Source: Xanthomonas vasicola
GTDB lineage: Bacteria > Pseudomonadota > Gammaproteobacteria > Xanthomonadales > Xanthomonadaceae
Direction of reading: 5' to 3'
NCBI RefSeq assembly: GCF_000772705.2
Contig: NZ_JSBW02000032.1
Span: forward strand, 1-62,929
Length of the DNA stretch: 62,929 bases
Below the pieces are notes generated by a model. That model saw only the letters and a program-made list of their open reading frames with translations, searched no databases and was not told the DNA's origin. Made by a program: the position numbers and the translations under genes. Of the stretch, positions 18,743 to 27,500 are shown piece after piece; position 1 is the first letter of the stretch; each line of letters opens with the position of its first letter.

Positions 18743-19042
18743 TGCTGCCACCTTGTTTTCATCCCGCAAGGATAACGGCGCTGCGTCGCAGCAGCTGGGA
18801 CGCAGACGCGTCAGTGCACATGTAAAGCTGACGAATTCAGCGCAGCAGTGACTGCATGCAAGCGACATGTACCGCGCGCATACCGATAATGCATGCAGGC
18901 GCGAGCGTGCAGCGATCGCAACACCGCTGCTGGATGCAGTAGCGCAGCGGTGTTGCGACAAAAATCACACGCGTGGTCACTTTGCGTTGACCACAACGCC
19001 TTCAAGGTGGTGGCCCTCCTCAGCCATCGCCACGGGGTTCGC
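18743..19042. other. Divergent intergenic region upstream of paoABC
   Basis: The 300 bases separate the DUF763 gene (minus) from the pao operon (plus) and must carry both promoters. I see no sharp operator. A GGTGG tract lies about 30 bases before the paoA start. Confidence 0.4.
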
Positions 19043-19621
19043 ATGACTGCCACACCCACCACTACCCAAAGCACGGCGCCGGCAACTGCCGCCACCAGTG
19101 CGCCGACCTATCCGGTCAACCTGCGCATCAACGCTCAACCTTATCAACTGCAACTCGAAGCCTGGGTGAGCCTGCTCGATTTGCTGCGCGACCGCCTCGA
19201 CCTCACCGGCACCAAAAAAGGCTGCGACCATGGCCAATGCGGCGCCTGCACGGTGCTCGTCGATGGCCGCCGCATCAACAGTTGCCTGACCCTGGCCGTC
19301 ATGCAGGACGGCGCCGACATCACCACCGTCGAAGGTCTGGCCGATGGCGATGAATTGCATCCGCTGCAACGCGCCTTCATTGCTAATGACGCATTCCAGT
19401 GCGGTTATTGCACGCCAGGGCAGCTGTGCTCAGCAGTGGGCTTGATCAACGAAGGCAAGGCACACGACCGCGATCAGGTGCGTGAGCTGATGAGCGGCAA
19501 CATCTGCCGTTGCGGTGCATATCCGCAAATCACCGATGCGGTGATGGAAGTGATAGGCAAACCCAGCGATAGCAGCGAGAGCGCGGCCACACCGTGGACG
19601 CCAGGGACGGTGCCGGCATGA
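19043..19621 (+). CDS. paoA: Aldehyde oxidoreductase, 2Fe-2S subunit (PaoA-type)
   Basis: The 192-aa subunit carries the two [2Fe-2S] clusters of a xanthine-oxidase-family enzyme. The plant-type cluster uses Cys61, Cys66, Cys69 and Cys81 (CDHGQCGACTVLVDG); the second uses Cys120, Cys123, Cys155 and Cys157 (CGYCTPGQ...NICRCGAY). It passes electrons from the molybdenum subunit to FAD. E. coli PaoA has a twin-arginine export leader; here the N-terminus is Thr/Ala-rich without RR, so the complex may stay in the cytoplasm. The stop overlaps the paoB start (ATGA). Confidence 0.9.
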   Translation: MTATPTTTQSTAPATAATSAPTYPVNLRINAQPYQLQLEAWVSLLDLLRDRLDLTGTKKGCDHGQCGACTVLVDGRRINSCLTLAVMQDGADITTVEGLADGDELHPLQRAFIANDAFQCGYCTPGQLCSAVGLINEGKAHDRDQVRELMSGNICRCGAYPQITDAVMEVIGKPSDSSESAATPWTPGTVPA

Positions 19622-20682
19622 TTCCGCTCACCTATACACGCCCGGATACCATCGATGCGGCACTCGGCGCCATTGCAGTGCGCAGCAGCGACACGCAACC
19701 GGTGCCATCCGAAGCGCCGGTGCGGCTGATCGCCGGCGGCACCAACCTCACCGACCTGATGAAACTGCAGCTGATGCGACCCAGCCGCCTGGTCGACATC
19801 AACCGGCTGCCACTGGACAGCATCAGCACCAACCCCGATGGCGGCCTGCGCCTGGGCGCGCTGGCGCGCAATGCCGACACCGCGTATCACCCGGAAGTGA
19901 AAGCACATTATCCGCTGTTGAGCGCAGCGATTCTGGCCGGCGCCTCGCCACAGATTCGCAACATGGCCAGCAATGGCGGCAATCTATTGCAGCGTACGCG
20001 TTGCATGTACTTCTACGACCACGCCACCCCATGCAATAAACGCGATCCTGGCACCGGCTGTTCGGCCATCGGCGGGCTAACCAAATACAACGCCATTCTC
20101 GGTACCAGCGCGCACTGCATTGCCACGCATCCATCGGATATGTGTGTGGCGTTGGCCGTGCTGGATGCGGTGGTGCATGTGCAAGGCGCCAATGGCGAGC
20201 GCGACATTCCGTTCGCGCAGTTCCATCGCCTACCCGGCGAGCACCCGGAACTGGACAGCACCTTGGCGCCGGAGGAGTTGATCGTGCATATCGATCTCCC
20301 CGACGCGCAGCGCTTCGTCGCACACAGCGCATATCTCAAGATCCGCGAGCGCCTTTCATACGCGTTTGCGCTGGTATCGGTGGCGGCCGCGTTGGATCTG
20401 GCTGAAGACGGCAGCATTCACGAAGTACGTGTTGCACTGGGCGGCGTGGCACACAAACCGTGGCGCAATGCGGATGCAGAAGCACACGTAGTCGGCCAGC
20501 CGGCCACCGCAGAAACCTTCGCCCGCCTGGCCGATGCGCTGCTGCAAGGCGCGCAGCCGCAGGGCGAAAACGCCTTCAAGCTGCCGCTGGCACGCCGCGC
20601 CATCGTGCGTGCATTGAGCGTTGCGCGCGAGGGCACCATCGACAATCGCGGGCGCACCAATGCGCTGGAGGAATCGCCATGA
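19618..20682 (+). CDS. paoB: Aldehyde oxidoreductase, FAD subunit with extra 4Fe-4S site (PaoB-type)
   Basis: The 354-aa product is the FAD-binding subunit. The flavin-contacting LIAGGTNLTDLMKLQ and ATIRNMAS-like QIRNMASNGGN segments are present. It contains the insertion with four cysteines (129, 139, 148 and 167; CMYFYDHATPCNKRDPGTGC) that holds an additional [4Fe-4S] cluster in E. coli PaoB, which marks this as the Pao type rather than ordinary xanthine dehydrogenase. It overlaps both neighbours by 4 bases. Confidence 0.9.
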   Translation: MIPLTYTRPDTIDAALGAIAVRSSDTQPVPSEAPVRLIAGGTNLTDLMKLQLMRPSRLVDINRLPLDSISTNPDGGLRLGALARNADTAYHPEVKAHYPLLSAAILAGASPQIRNMASNGGNLLQRTRCMYFYDHATPCNKRDPGTGCSAIGGLTKYNAILGTSAHCIATHPSDMCVALAVLDAVVHVQGANGERDIPFAQFHRLPGEHPELDSTLAPEELIVHIDLPDAQRFVAHSAYLKIRERLSYAFALVSVAAALDLAEDGSIHEVRVALGGVAHKPWRNADAEAHVVGQPATAETFARLADALLQGAQPQGENAFKLPLARRAIVRALSVAREGTIDNRGRTNALEESP

Positions 20683-22976
20683 GCGCACCCAACACCGACC
20701 TGTTCGAGCATGATCTGAGCCCACCGGTTGCCGACAACGGCACCGGCTATCGCCCCACCGGCACCGGCGTCACCCGCATTGATGGACGCGCAAAAGTCAC
20801 AGGACAAGCGCGCTATGCCGCAGAGTGGCCGGTATCGGATCTGGCCTATGGCGTGGTGGTCAACAGCAGCATTGCCAAGGGTGAGATCGTCGCATTTCAT
20901 CTGGAGGCCGCACGCGCAGTGCCCGGCGTGCTGGAGATCGTCACCCACCAAAACCGCCCGCATATGCGTGGCATGGATCTGTTCTACAAGGACATGACGG
21001 CGCCGGCCGGGTCGCCCTTCCGTCCTTTGTACGACAACAAGATCTTGTACAGTGGCCAGCCCATTGCGCTGGTGGTTGCCGAGACTTTCGAAGCGGCGCG
21101 TCACGCCGCGCATCTGGTGGAAGTGGAGTTGCTGCAGGACCCACACGACACCAACCTGATGACCAATCTAGACCGTGCGCACACGCCCAAACCCTTGAAA
21201 GCCGGCTTTTCCCCACCGCCAAAAGACAAGGGCAAGCCGGACGCCGCATTCGATAATGCCGAGTGCCAGATACAGGCCGACTATTACAGCGGCGTGGAGC
21301 ACCACAACCCGATGGAGTTGTTCGCTTCCACCGTCATCCGCGATGCCGACGGTCACTTCACCATTTACGACAAAACCCAGGGGTCGCAGAACAGCCGCTG
21401 GTACGTCTCGCACGTGTTCGGGCTGAGCAAGCGCAAGGTCACCGTGCGCAACCCGTATGTGGGCGGCGCATTCGGCTCCGGGCTGCGCCCGCAGTATCAG
21501 CTGCCGCTGGCAGTGATGGCGTCGATCCTGCTGGATCGCTCGGTCCGTGTGGTGCTGACACGGCAACAGATGTTCACCTTCGGCCACCGCCCGGAAACGC
21601 TGCAGCAGCTCAAGCTTGGCGCAGACCGCGATGGCACCTTGCGCTCCGTCTGGCATGAAGCCATTGCCGAAACTTCACGTATCGAAGACTACGTGGAAGT
21701 GGTGGTCAACTGGAGCGGCCAGTTGTACGCCTGCGACAACGTGCACCTGGGCTACACGTTGGTGAGCCTGGACCAATACAGCCCGATCGACATGCGTGCG
21801 CCAGGTGCTGCGCATGGTGTACACGCGCTGGAAGTGGCGATGGACGAGCTGTCCTATGAGGTCGGCATCGATCCGCTGGCGCTGCGCTTGAAGAACTATG
21901 CCGAGGTCAATCCAGCCGACGACAAGCCTTACTCCACCAAGGCGCTGCGCCAGTGTTATGAGCAAGGAGCCGAGCGCTTCGGCTGGGCGCAGCGCCCGCT
22001 GCAACCGCGCGCACGCAAAGAAGGTAGCGAGTGGGTGGGCTGGGGTATGGCCACCGGGCAGTGGGATGCGATGCAGATGTTCGCGCGCGCACATGCGGTA
22101 CTGCATGCCGATGGGCGCCTGGTGGTCAGCAGCGCGGCCAGCGATATCGGCACCGGCACCTACACGGTGATGGCGATGATCGCTGCCGAAGCGCTAGGCC
22201 TGCCGTTGGAGCAAGTGACCTTTCAACTTGGCGATTCGACCTTGCCGGTTGCGCCAATCGAAGGTGGCTCCTCGCACGTCACCACGGTGGGCTCGGCAGT
22301 GGATGGCGCCTGCGGCAAGCTGCGTGGGCGGTTGTTGCGGCTGGCCCAAGCCCTGCCCGACTCGCGCTTTGCAAAAGCCAAAAACGACGATGTGGTGTTT
22401 GCCAACGGCAAACTTGCGTTACATGCCGATGCCGGCAGCGCCATTGCCTTGACCGAGCTGCTGCGCACTGCAGGGCTTGAGCAGATCGAAGACAAGTTCC
22501 TGCTGCTGCCCAACGTGCTCAATCAACGCAAGTACACCCGTGCCACGCACGGCGCCGTGTTTGTGGAGGTGCGGGTGGACGAAGAACTGGGCACGGTACG
22601 GGTCACGCGTGTGGTTAGTGCGATTGCGGCAGGGCGCATCCTCAACCCGATCACCGCGCGCAGCCAGATCGTCGGTGGCGTGGTCTGGGGCATTGGTCAG
22701 GCGCTGCACGAGCACACCCAATCCGATCACCGCTTCGGCCGCTTCATGAATCATGATCTGGCGCTGTATCACGTCTCCGCCAATGCCGACATCCACGACA
22801 TCGATGTGATCTTTGCCGACGAAGACGATCGCATTGTCAGTCGCCTAGGCGCAAAGGGTGTGGGCGAAATTGGTCTGGTCGGCGTTTCTGCGGCCATCTG
22901 CAACGCCATCTTCCACGCCACCGGCAAGCGCATCCGCAGCACGCCAATGACCCCGGACAAGGTAATGGCAGAGTGA
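20679..22976 (+). CDS. paoC: Aldehyde oxidoreductase, molybdenum-binding subunit (PaoC-type)
   Basis: The 765-aa large subunit binds the molybdenum cofactor and oxidises aldehydes to acids. Moco-contacting motifs GGAFGSGLRPQYQ, RAPGAAHGVHALE and GGSSHVTTVGSAV are present, and the catalytic base is Glu730 in KGVGEIGLVG. The start at 20679 gives the ATGA overlap with paoB. No paoD/XdhC-like cofactor-insertion chaperone follows; the next 378 bases are non-coding, so such a factor must be encoded elsewhere. The role is probably detoxification of aromatic aldehydes (inferred from E. coli). Confidence 0.92.
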   Translation: MSAPNTDLFEHDLSPPVADNGTGYRPTGTGVTRIDGRAKVTGQARYAAEWPVSDLAYGVVVNSSIAKGEIVAFHLEAARAVPGVLEIVTHQNRPHMRGMDLFYKDMTAPAGSPFRPLYDNKILYSGQPIALVVAETFEAARHAAHLVEVELLQDPHDTNLMTNLDRAHTPKPLKAGFSPPPKDKGKPDAAFDNAECQIQADYYSGVEHHNPMELFASTVIRDADGHFTIYDKTQGSQNSRWYVSHVFGLSKRKVTVRNPYVGGAFGSGLRPQYQLPLAVMASILLDRSVRVVLTRQQMFTFGHRPETLQQLKLGADRDGTLRSVWHEAIAETSRIEDYVEVVVNWSGQLYACDNVHLGYTLVSLDQYSPIDMRAPGAAHGVHALEVAMDELSYEVGIDPLALRLKNYAEVNPADDKPYSTKALRQCYEQGAERFGWAQRPLQPRARKEGSEWVGWGMATGQWDAMQMFARAHAVLHADGRLVVSSAASDIGTGTYTVMAMIAAEALGLPLEQVTFQLGDSTLPVAPIEGGSSHVTTVGSAVDGACGKLRGRLLRLAQALPDSRFAKAKNDDVVFANGKLALHADAGSAIALTELLRTAGLEQIEDKFLLLPNVLNQRKYTRATHGAVFVEVRVDEELGTVRVTRVVSAIAAGRILNPITARSQIVGGVVWGIGQALHEHTQSDHRFGRFMNHDLALYHVSANADIHDIDVIFADEDDRIVSRLGAKGVGEIGLVGVSAAICNAIFHATGKRIRSTPMTPDKVMAE

Positions 22977-23354
22977 CCTGTATTGCACGTTGCGTTTGCA
23001 GCGGATGTTCGGCGCTACCGCAGTCAAGTGATCCAGATAGTCGGGCCCAATGTTCGCTGCATTGGGCCCAATTTCATGTCTCAGCCAAACGAGTGCCCGT
23101 GAGCCGCACGTGCCATTTGTAACCAGTCACCTGATTAGCCGTGACCTTCAGCTGCTGCACCTGTGCGCTTTTCGTCAAGCCAGCCCGATGCAAGGCCGCG
23201 ATGGCGTCTTGGCCGAAATAACGTTGACCGGCGCCCCGCGGCGGCGGCGCAGAGAGTTGAGATATTGGAAAACATCGGGAGAACGACGATTTTTGCAGGA
23301 CTGCAAAACTGCATCATTTTCTTGCGGACTCTTCCAGAGAGTTGTTAGTGACTC
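22977..23354. other. Intergenic region (378 bp)
   Basis: The region lies between the convergent paoC and the 283-aa gene. It contains a tight GC hairpin near 23050 (TTGGGCCCAA) and becomes markedly AT-richer towards 23350, marking the edge of the effector locus. No gene is supported. Confidence 0.45.
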
Positions 23355-24206
23355 TTAATAGTTCCGCCCCAGGTTCGGGTTGGACTGGACGAGCTGCCTG
23401 AGGGATTCCACCAGTTTTTCGACGTTATCTTTGTTTTCCTTGGCTTTAATGACAACCATCATATGCACTCTCTCGTTTTGCCAAATCGCCCTGAGAAAAT
23501 TTCCAACTCTGGTGTTGATCACATTTTGCTCATTCTCCATCGATCTAGATGTTTGGGAATGCACTTTCACCATTTTCAAGGCGGCTTGCATAACGTCATC
23601 GCTGATCCCTGCATCCGATCCAGGACGCGTCACTGTGGGAGTCTTCAGGAAGAATACCGGGAACAATGGGCCGACTGAGTGCGATGGCAGATCAACATCA
23701 ACTGGGGTGCCGGCCGTGGGCAGCCGAGGCGGCAATGTCGGACGGGTGATCCCCGGGTTACGTCGAAAGTAGTCTTCAACATGATCTTCGAGCCCTTTAA
23801 TGGCCTGCTCCAGTTCGTCGCCACCTCCGATCGGCTCGCCATCAAGCATGAGTTTCCCTTGAGCGCGTTCCTGCAGCTGGTCCTGCAATACCCGGGCTTC
23901 TGTATACATGATGCTGTCCTCACCTTCGTGCGCCCTGAAAGTGTCGACAAGATCGTTGATTCTTGGCAGCAATTGCTTACTCACTCTTTCACGCAGCCTG
24001 CGCTCTACGAGGCTAAATGCATAGTCTGGCTCGACGCGCAAGCGAGGTCGTCCTGGCCTGGCAGTGAGCGCGGCGAGACGCGGGTCTTCATGTGCAGCCG
24101 AGCGCTGGTTGTTATCGCCAGGTCGTTCCGCATCGTTGTGAGCCGGAGGAGAAGTGGGAGATGTTAAAGCGCAGGAACATGTCACCAGTCGTTTCAACTT
24201 CTGCAT
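23355..24206 (-). CDS. Unrecognised 283-aa protein downstream of the XopAM-type effector
   Basis: I do not recognise this protein. Residues 1-15 (MQKLKRLVTCSCALT) could be a short leader. Residues 15-55 are polar and probably disordered, 60-150 are helical and charged (SLVERRLRERVSKQLLPRINDL), a Pro-rich linker follows, and the end is helical (KENKDNVEKLVESLRQLVQ). Base composition is visibly more AT-rich than the neighbours, suggesting acquired DNA. It lies 338 bases downstream of the giant effector in the same direction, without a PIP box of its own, so it could share that transcript. It could be an effector or accessory factor; that is inference. Confidence 0.6.
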   Translation of the reverse strand: MQKLKRLVTCSCALTSPTSPPAHNDAERPGDNNQRSAAHEDPRLAALTARPGRPRLRVEPDYAFSLVERRLRERVSKQLLPRINDLVDTFRAHEGEDSIMYTEARVLQDQLQERAQGKLMLDGEPIGGGDELEQAIKGLEDHVEDYFRRNPGITRPTLPPRLPTAGTPVDVDLPSHSVGPLFPVFFLKTPTVTRPGSDAGISDDVMQAALKMVKVHSQTSRSMENEQNVINTRVGNFLRAIWQNERVHMMVVIKAKENKDNVEKLVESLRQLVQSNPNLGRNY

Positions 24207-24357
24207 TGCGACACCTCATTGCGTGAGCCATGGCAGGCCAATAAACCGCCAGATTCGACTTTTTTGCTCGAAAAACCGAAAACTCAATGCAGAAGACGGG
24301 ATCCCAAAAGATGGGCAATGAAGAGCGGCTCAGGAAGGTCTGAACAATTCTGCACCT

Positions 24358-24517
24358 ACTCATAAGTCAGAATTGTAGGCAACACGTTGATGCCTGAAGA
24401 ACGAGTGCACCAATTCCCGTCGAGCTGCAATGTCGGACAACTGATAATGCACCGATCGGCCAGCTTTTCGCTAATGCGCAGCGTGCTGCGCATTCCCTGA
24501 TCTACTGACTTATGAGT
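24358..24517. repeat. Inverted repeat (13-bp ends) in the gap before the effector
   Basis: ACTCATAAGTCAG at 24358-24370 is repeated exactly inverted at 24505-24517, bounding a 160-bp segment in the 338-bp gap (24207-24544). Overlapping the left arm is a second hairpin (ACAATTCTG/CAGAATTGT, about 24344-24374). It may be a small mobile-element remnant or a transcription-terminating structure; no transposase is present. Confidence 0.5.
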
Positions 24518-24544
24518 GAGCGTAGCCGGCCAGCGCATGCAGAC

Positions 24545-27500
24545 TCATTGCTCATCGGCCAAGGTGATGTCATCGCCAGCAACGGCCGGTGGCGCGGCAT
24601 CGTCAGCGGAGCGTGCGCTCAACATCGCCATCACGGCAGCCCGCGCCTCATCACCCATGACGCGTGCACGCGTCATGGCCTGGCGCGCAGCATGCGTCTG
24701 TGCATCAATGTCGCGTAAGGCGTCGGCTTCTTCAGCCAGCCTAGCGCGCAAGCCTTGCGCCAACGACGCCAGCGCACCGATCCGATCGCGTGTCTCTGCC
24801 GATTGCTGCTGGACCCTGCTCAGCTGCGTTTGCGCCTCTTCGAGTGCCCGCACCGCCTTATCTTTGCCCGCGGTGTCGTTCGCCGAGGCATCGGCGCTTG
24901 AGTCCTGCATTTGCAGTACCTGTAGCGTTTGGCGTCGGATGTCGACATCGCGCTCTACCTGTTCGAGCGACTGACGCTCCAGCTCAGACACGCGCTGCAG
25001 ATCCTCCAGGCGCGGCAGCAGGTCGTCCAACCTGTCGTCCACGTCCTGCAGTTGCACCTCTTGCGCGTCATACGCCTCCATGGCACGACGCAGAAGGTAG
25101 TCAATCGCTGCAATCAGGGAGGACTCGCTTTGTGCAGCTTGCTGCAGGAATTCGAACGCATGCTGAGCTACCGCGATCTCCTCCATCGCGCTGGGTCCGG
25201 TCATCTGGCGACGTAGGTGACCGTACAACTGGTCGAGCGCGTGCTCGGTCTGTGTCACCGTCTCGCTACAGGCTTGCAGCGACGCAAGCGCTTGGCGCAA
25301 GCTCCAAGGCGCGACCGCCGCATCGGTGATGACCTCGCCGCCTGTTGGCGCAAGTCTGGCCAGCAGCCGGTCGATGCGTTCGTCCGCCTTGGCCTGCGCC
25401 ATGCCCACTGTCTCCATCAACGCAGCGCAGTTGCGGCGCTGCGCGTCAACGCCAAGCGTTTGTTCTTCCAGGCGTGCCAATTCTCGCTTCAGCGCGCGTA
25501 GATGAGGAACGTCCGGCAGCGCGCCCGCCTGCAGATAACGTTCAAATGCCAAGTCGCGCGCCTCCTGCAACCCTGGGCGCTCGCCACGCGGAGAGACCGG
25601 GTCCGGTGGCGGCACCTGCGCCCGCTGGGGTTGCCCAAGCGCCTGCACGCCGGCCTGCTGCAGGCGGTCCAGTGGACGGCGCAGCGCACGCACACCGGCT
25701 TCGAGGACTTCCGCCCCTTCAATGCGGTCGTACAGCCCGTAACGGAACTGAATCTCCGCCTCGAACACCTGGTGCGAGGCGACCGCAGTCGAGGTCACAT
25801 TGAGCAGCGGCAAGCCGATACGGGTAGTGACCGGATTTTCGTCAGTATTGTGCACGGCGATGGCCGCAAGCCGGTACAGATCCGGCGATTGCTGCGCAGC
25901 GATGAGAACGTCCTGCCACGACATCCCGTCGTTGGACGCCGGTAACCCCAGTGCCGCTGCTGCCTGTGCATGCTGCCTGGCGGCCAACGCGTCGTTGATC
26001 GCCACCATGGCCTGCGGCCGCATTTCAAACACAAAGCGGACCTGATTGACATGCGGGATATCCTTGAACCTACGCAATACATCACCCAGCCCGGGAATCT
26101 TGCGTCGTATCTCGGCAACGTCGCGCATTTTCTCGCCCAGCGCGTAGTGGCCGATGGCATGACTGACCACCGCGTCGAGCGATTCGCGTCCGAACATGTT
26201 GATTTCTACGCGGGCACCGGGAATGACACGTGCGCGCTGCTGGACAGCCGCAGCATCCTCCTGCCGCAGCTGATGCAGCATGTCGACCACTGCCGCGCGC
26301 TCGGCCGCCGTGCCGCCTTTCCATAGCGATGCCGCCGCGGCACTGGTCGCCTGCGCGGCGAGCGTCCTCTGTCGTGACAAGGCTGCCCCGCCGAGCGCCG
26401 CGCCAGCTTCGATGGCCAGTGCGCCAGGACCCTGGATACGTTCGAGCGCCTTGCGCAGCAGGACACTGCGCTCTTCCGGCGTGGCCGGATACTCCATCGC
26501 GCCCAATTCGTCGCTGCTTTGCGGAAAGACAGCCTTGAGCCGCGTACGCAACGTGTCCCATGCCTGCCGCGTCACCGGCTGCGCTGCACGCGTATCCAGG
26601 GTGCGTTTGTAGCTGGCAGTGCCCAATAACGGACCGGTACGCGTATCGTCCAGTATCGCGTTGGTTGGCAACTGCACGTCGCTAGACGCCACCCGCACGC
26701 CGGCCAGCTGCAGCGTGCCGGCGCCGGTGAGGGCATTGACCAGCCGTGTGAAATTGCGCCCTAAGACCGAGTTCAATGTGCCGCTTAAAGTGATACCTGC
26801 ATTGACCTCGGCATTGATGCCGACGCGGCCCTGGAATTCCAGGCCGATGATGTCTTGCCAGGCATGGTCCAGGTGCAATTCCATCTGGCTCCATTGCACA
26901 CCAAGTTGCCCCGTTATGCTGAACGGCAACGGCCCCGCAATCGCGCTGCGCGCGTTGCCGGTGGCTGCGCCCGGTGCGGTGGGCTGTCTCGGACCGAAAG
27001 AATGCCTGAGCGCCAGTGGCTGCGCAGTCAGGTTGATGTTGAGCGAGGCGTTGAGATTGGTTTCGAACAGATCCAGGCCGATCGCACCGTCATCCACGCC
27101 TGCGCGTAACAGGCTGGTGGTATCGCCGGCGTGCCGGTCGAACAACAGTCTGGCAAACTCGGGGATGGTGTCCGGCGACAGGATGACTGCCGCGCCCACG
27201 CCATGTTGATAGGTGCCGCCTACCCCGAGATTAGCCGCACCGCCCCAGGTTGCAGACACCGCTGGTTTCGCGTCGACATACACATACGCGCCGGTTCCTG
27301 GTCCGGGACGAAGATCGATGCCCAGGCCTGCGGTTGCCGACGCGGTGGCTTTTGCGTGGCGCACGAAGAAGGCAACCAGGCCCGCGTCGCCGTCCTTCGA
27401 ATCGCCGATGCGCTCGACACCCAGCGCGTGGATGGCCTCCCCGCCCATACCAGCATTGATCGGATTGACGTGCGTCCATTGCACCGACCCAAGCGAGCCA

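Noticed and set aside
24207..24544. PIP box for the 283-aa gene
   Set aside because: CGAA motifs occur (near 24266-24285) but not at the 15-base spacing.
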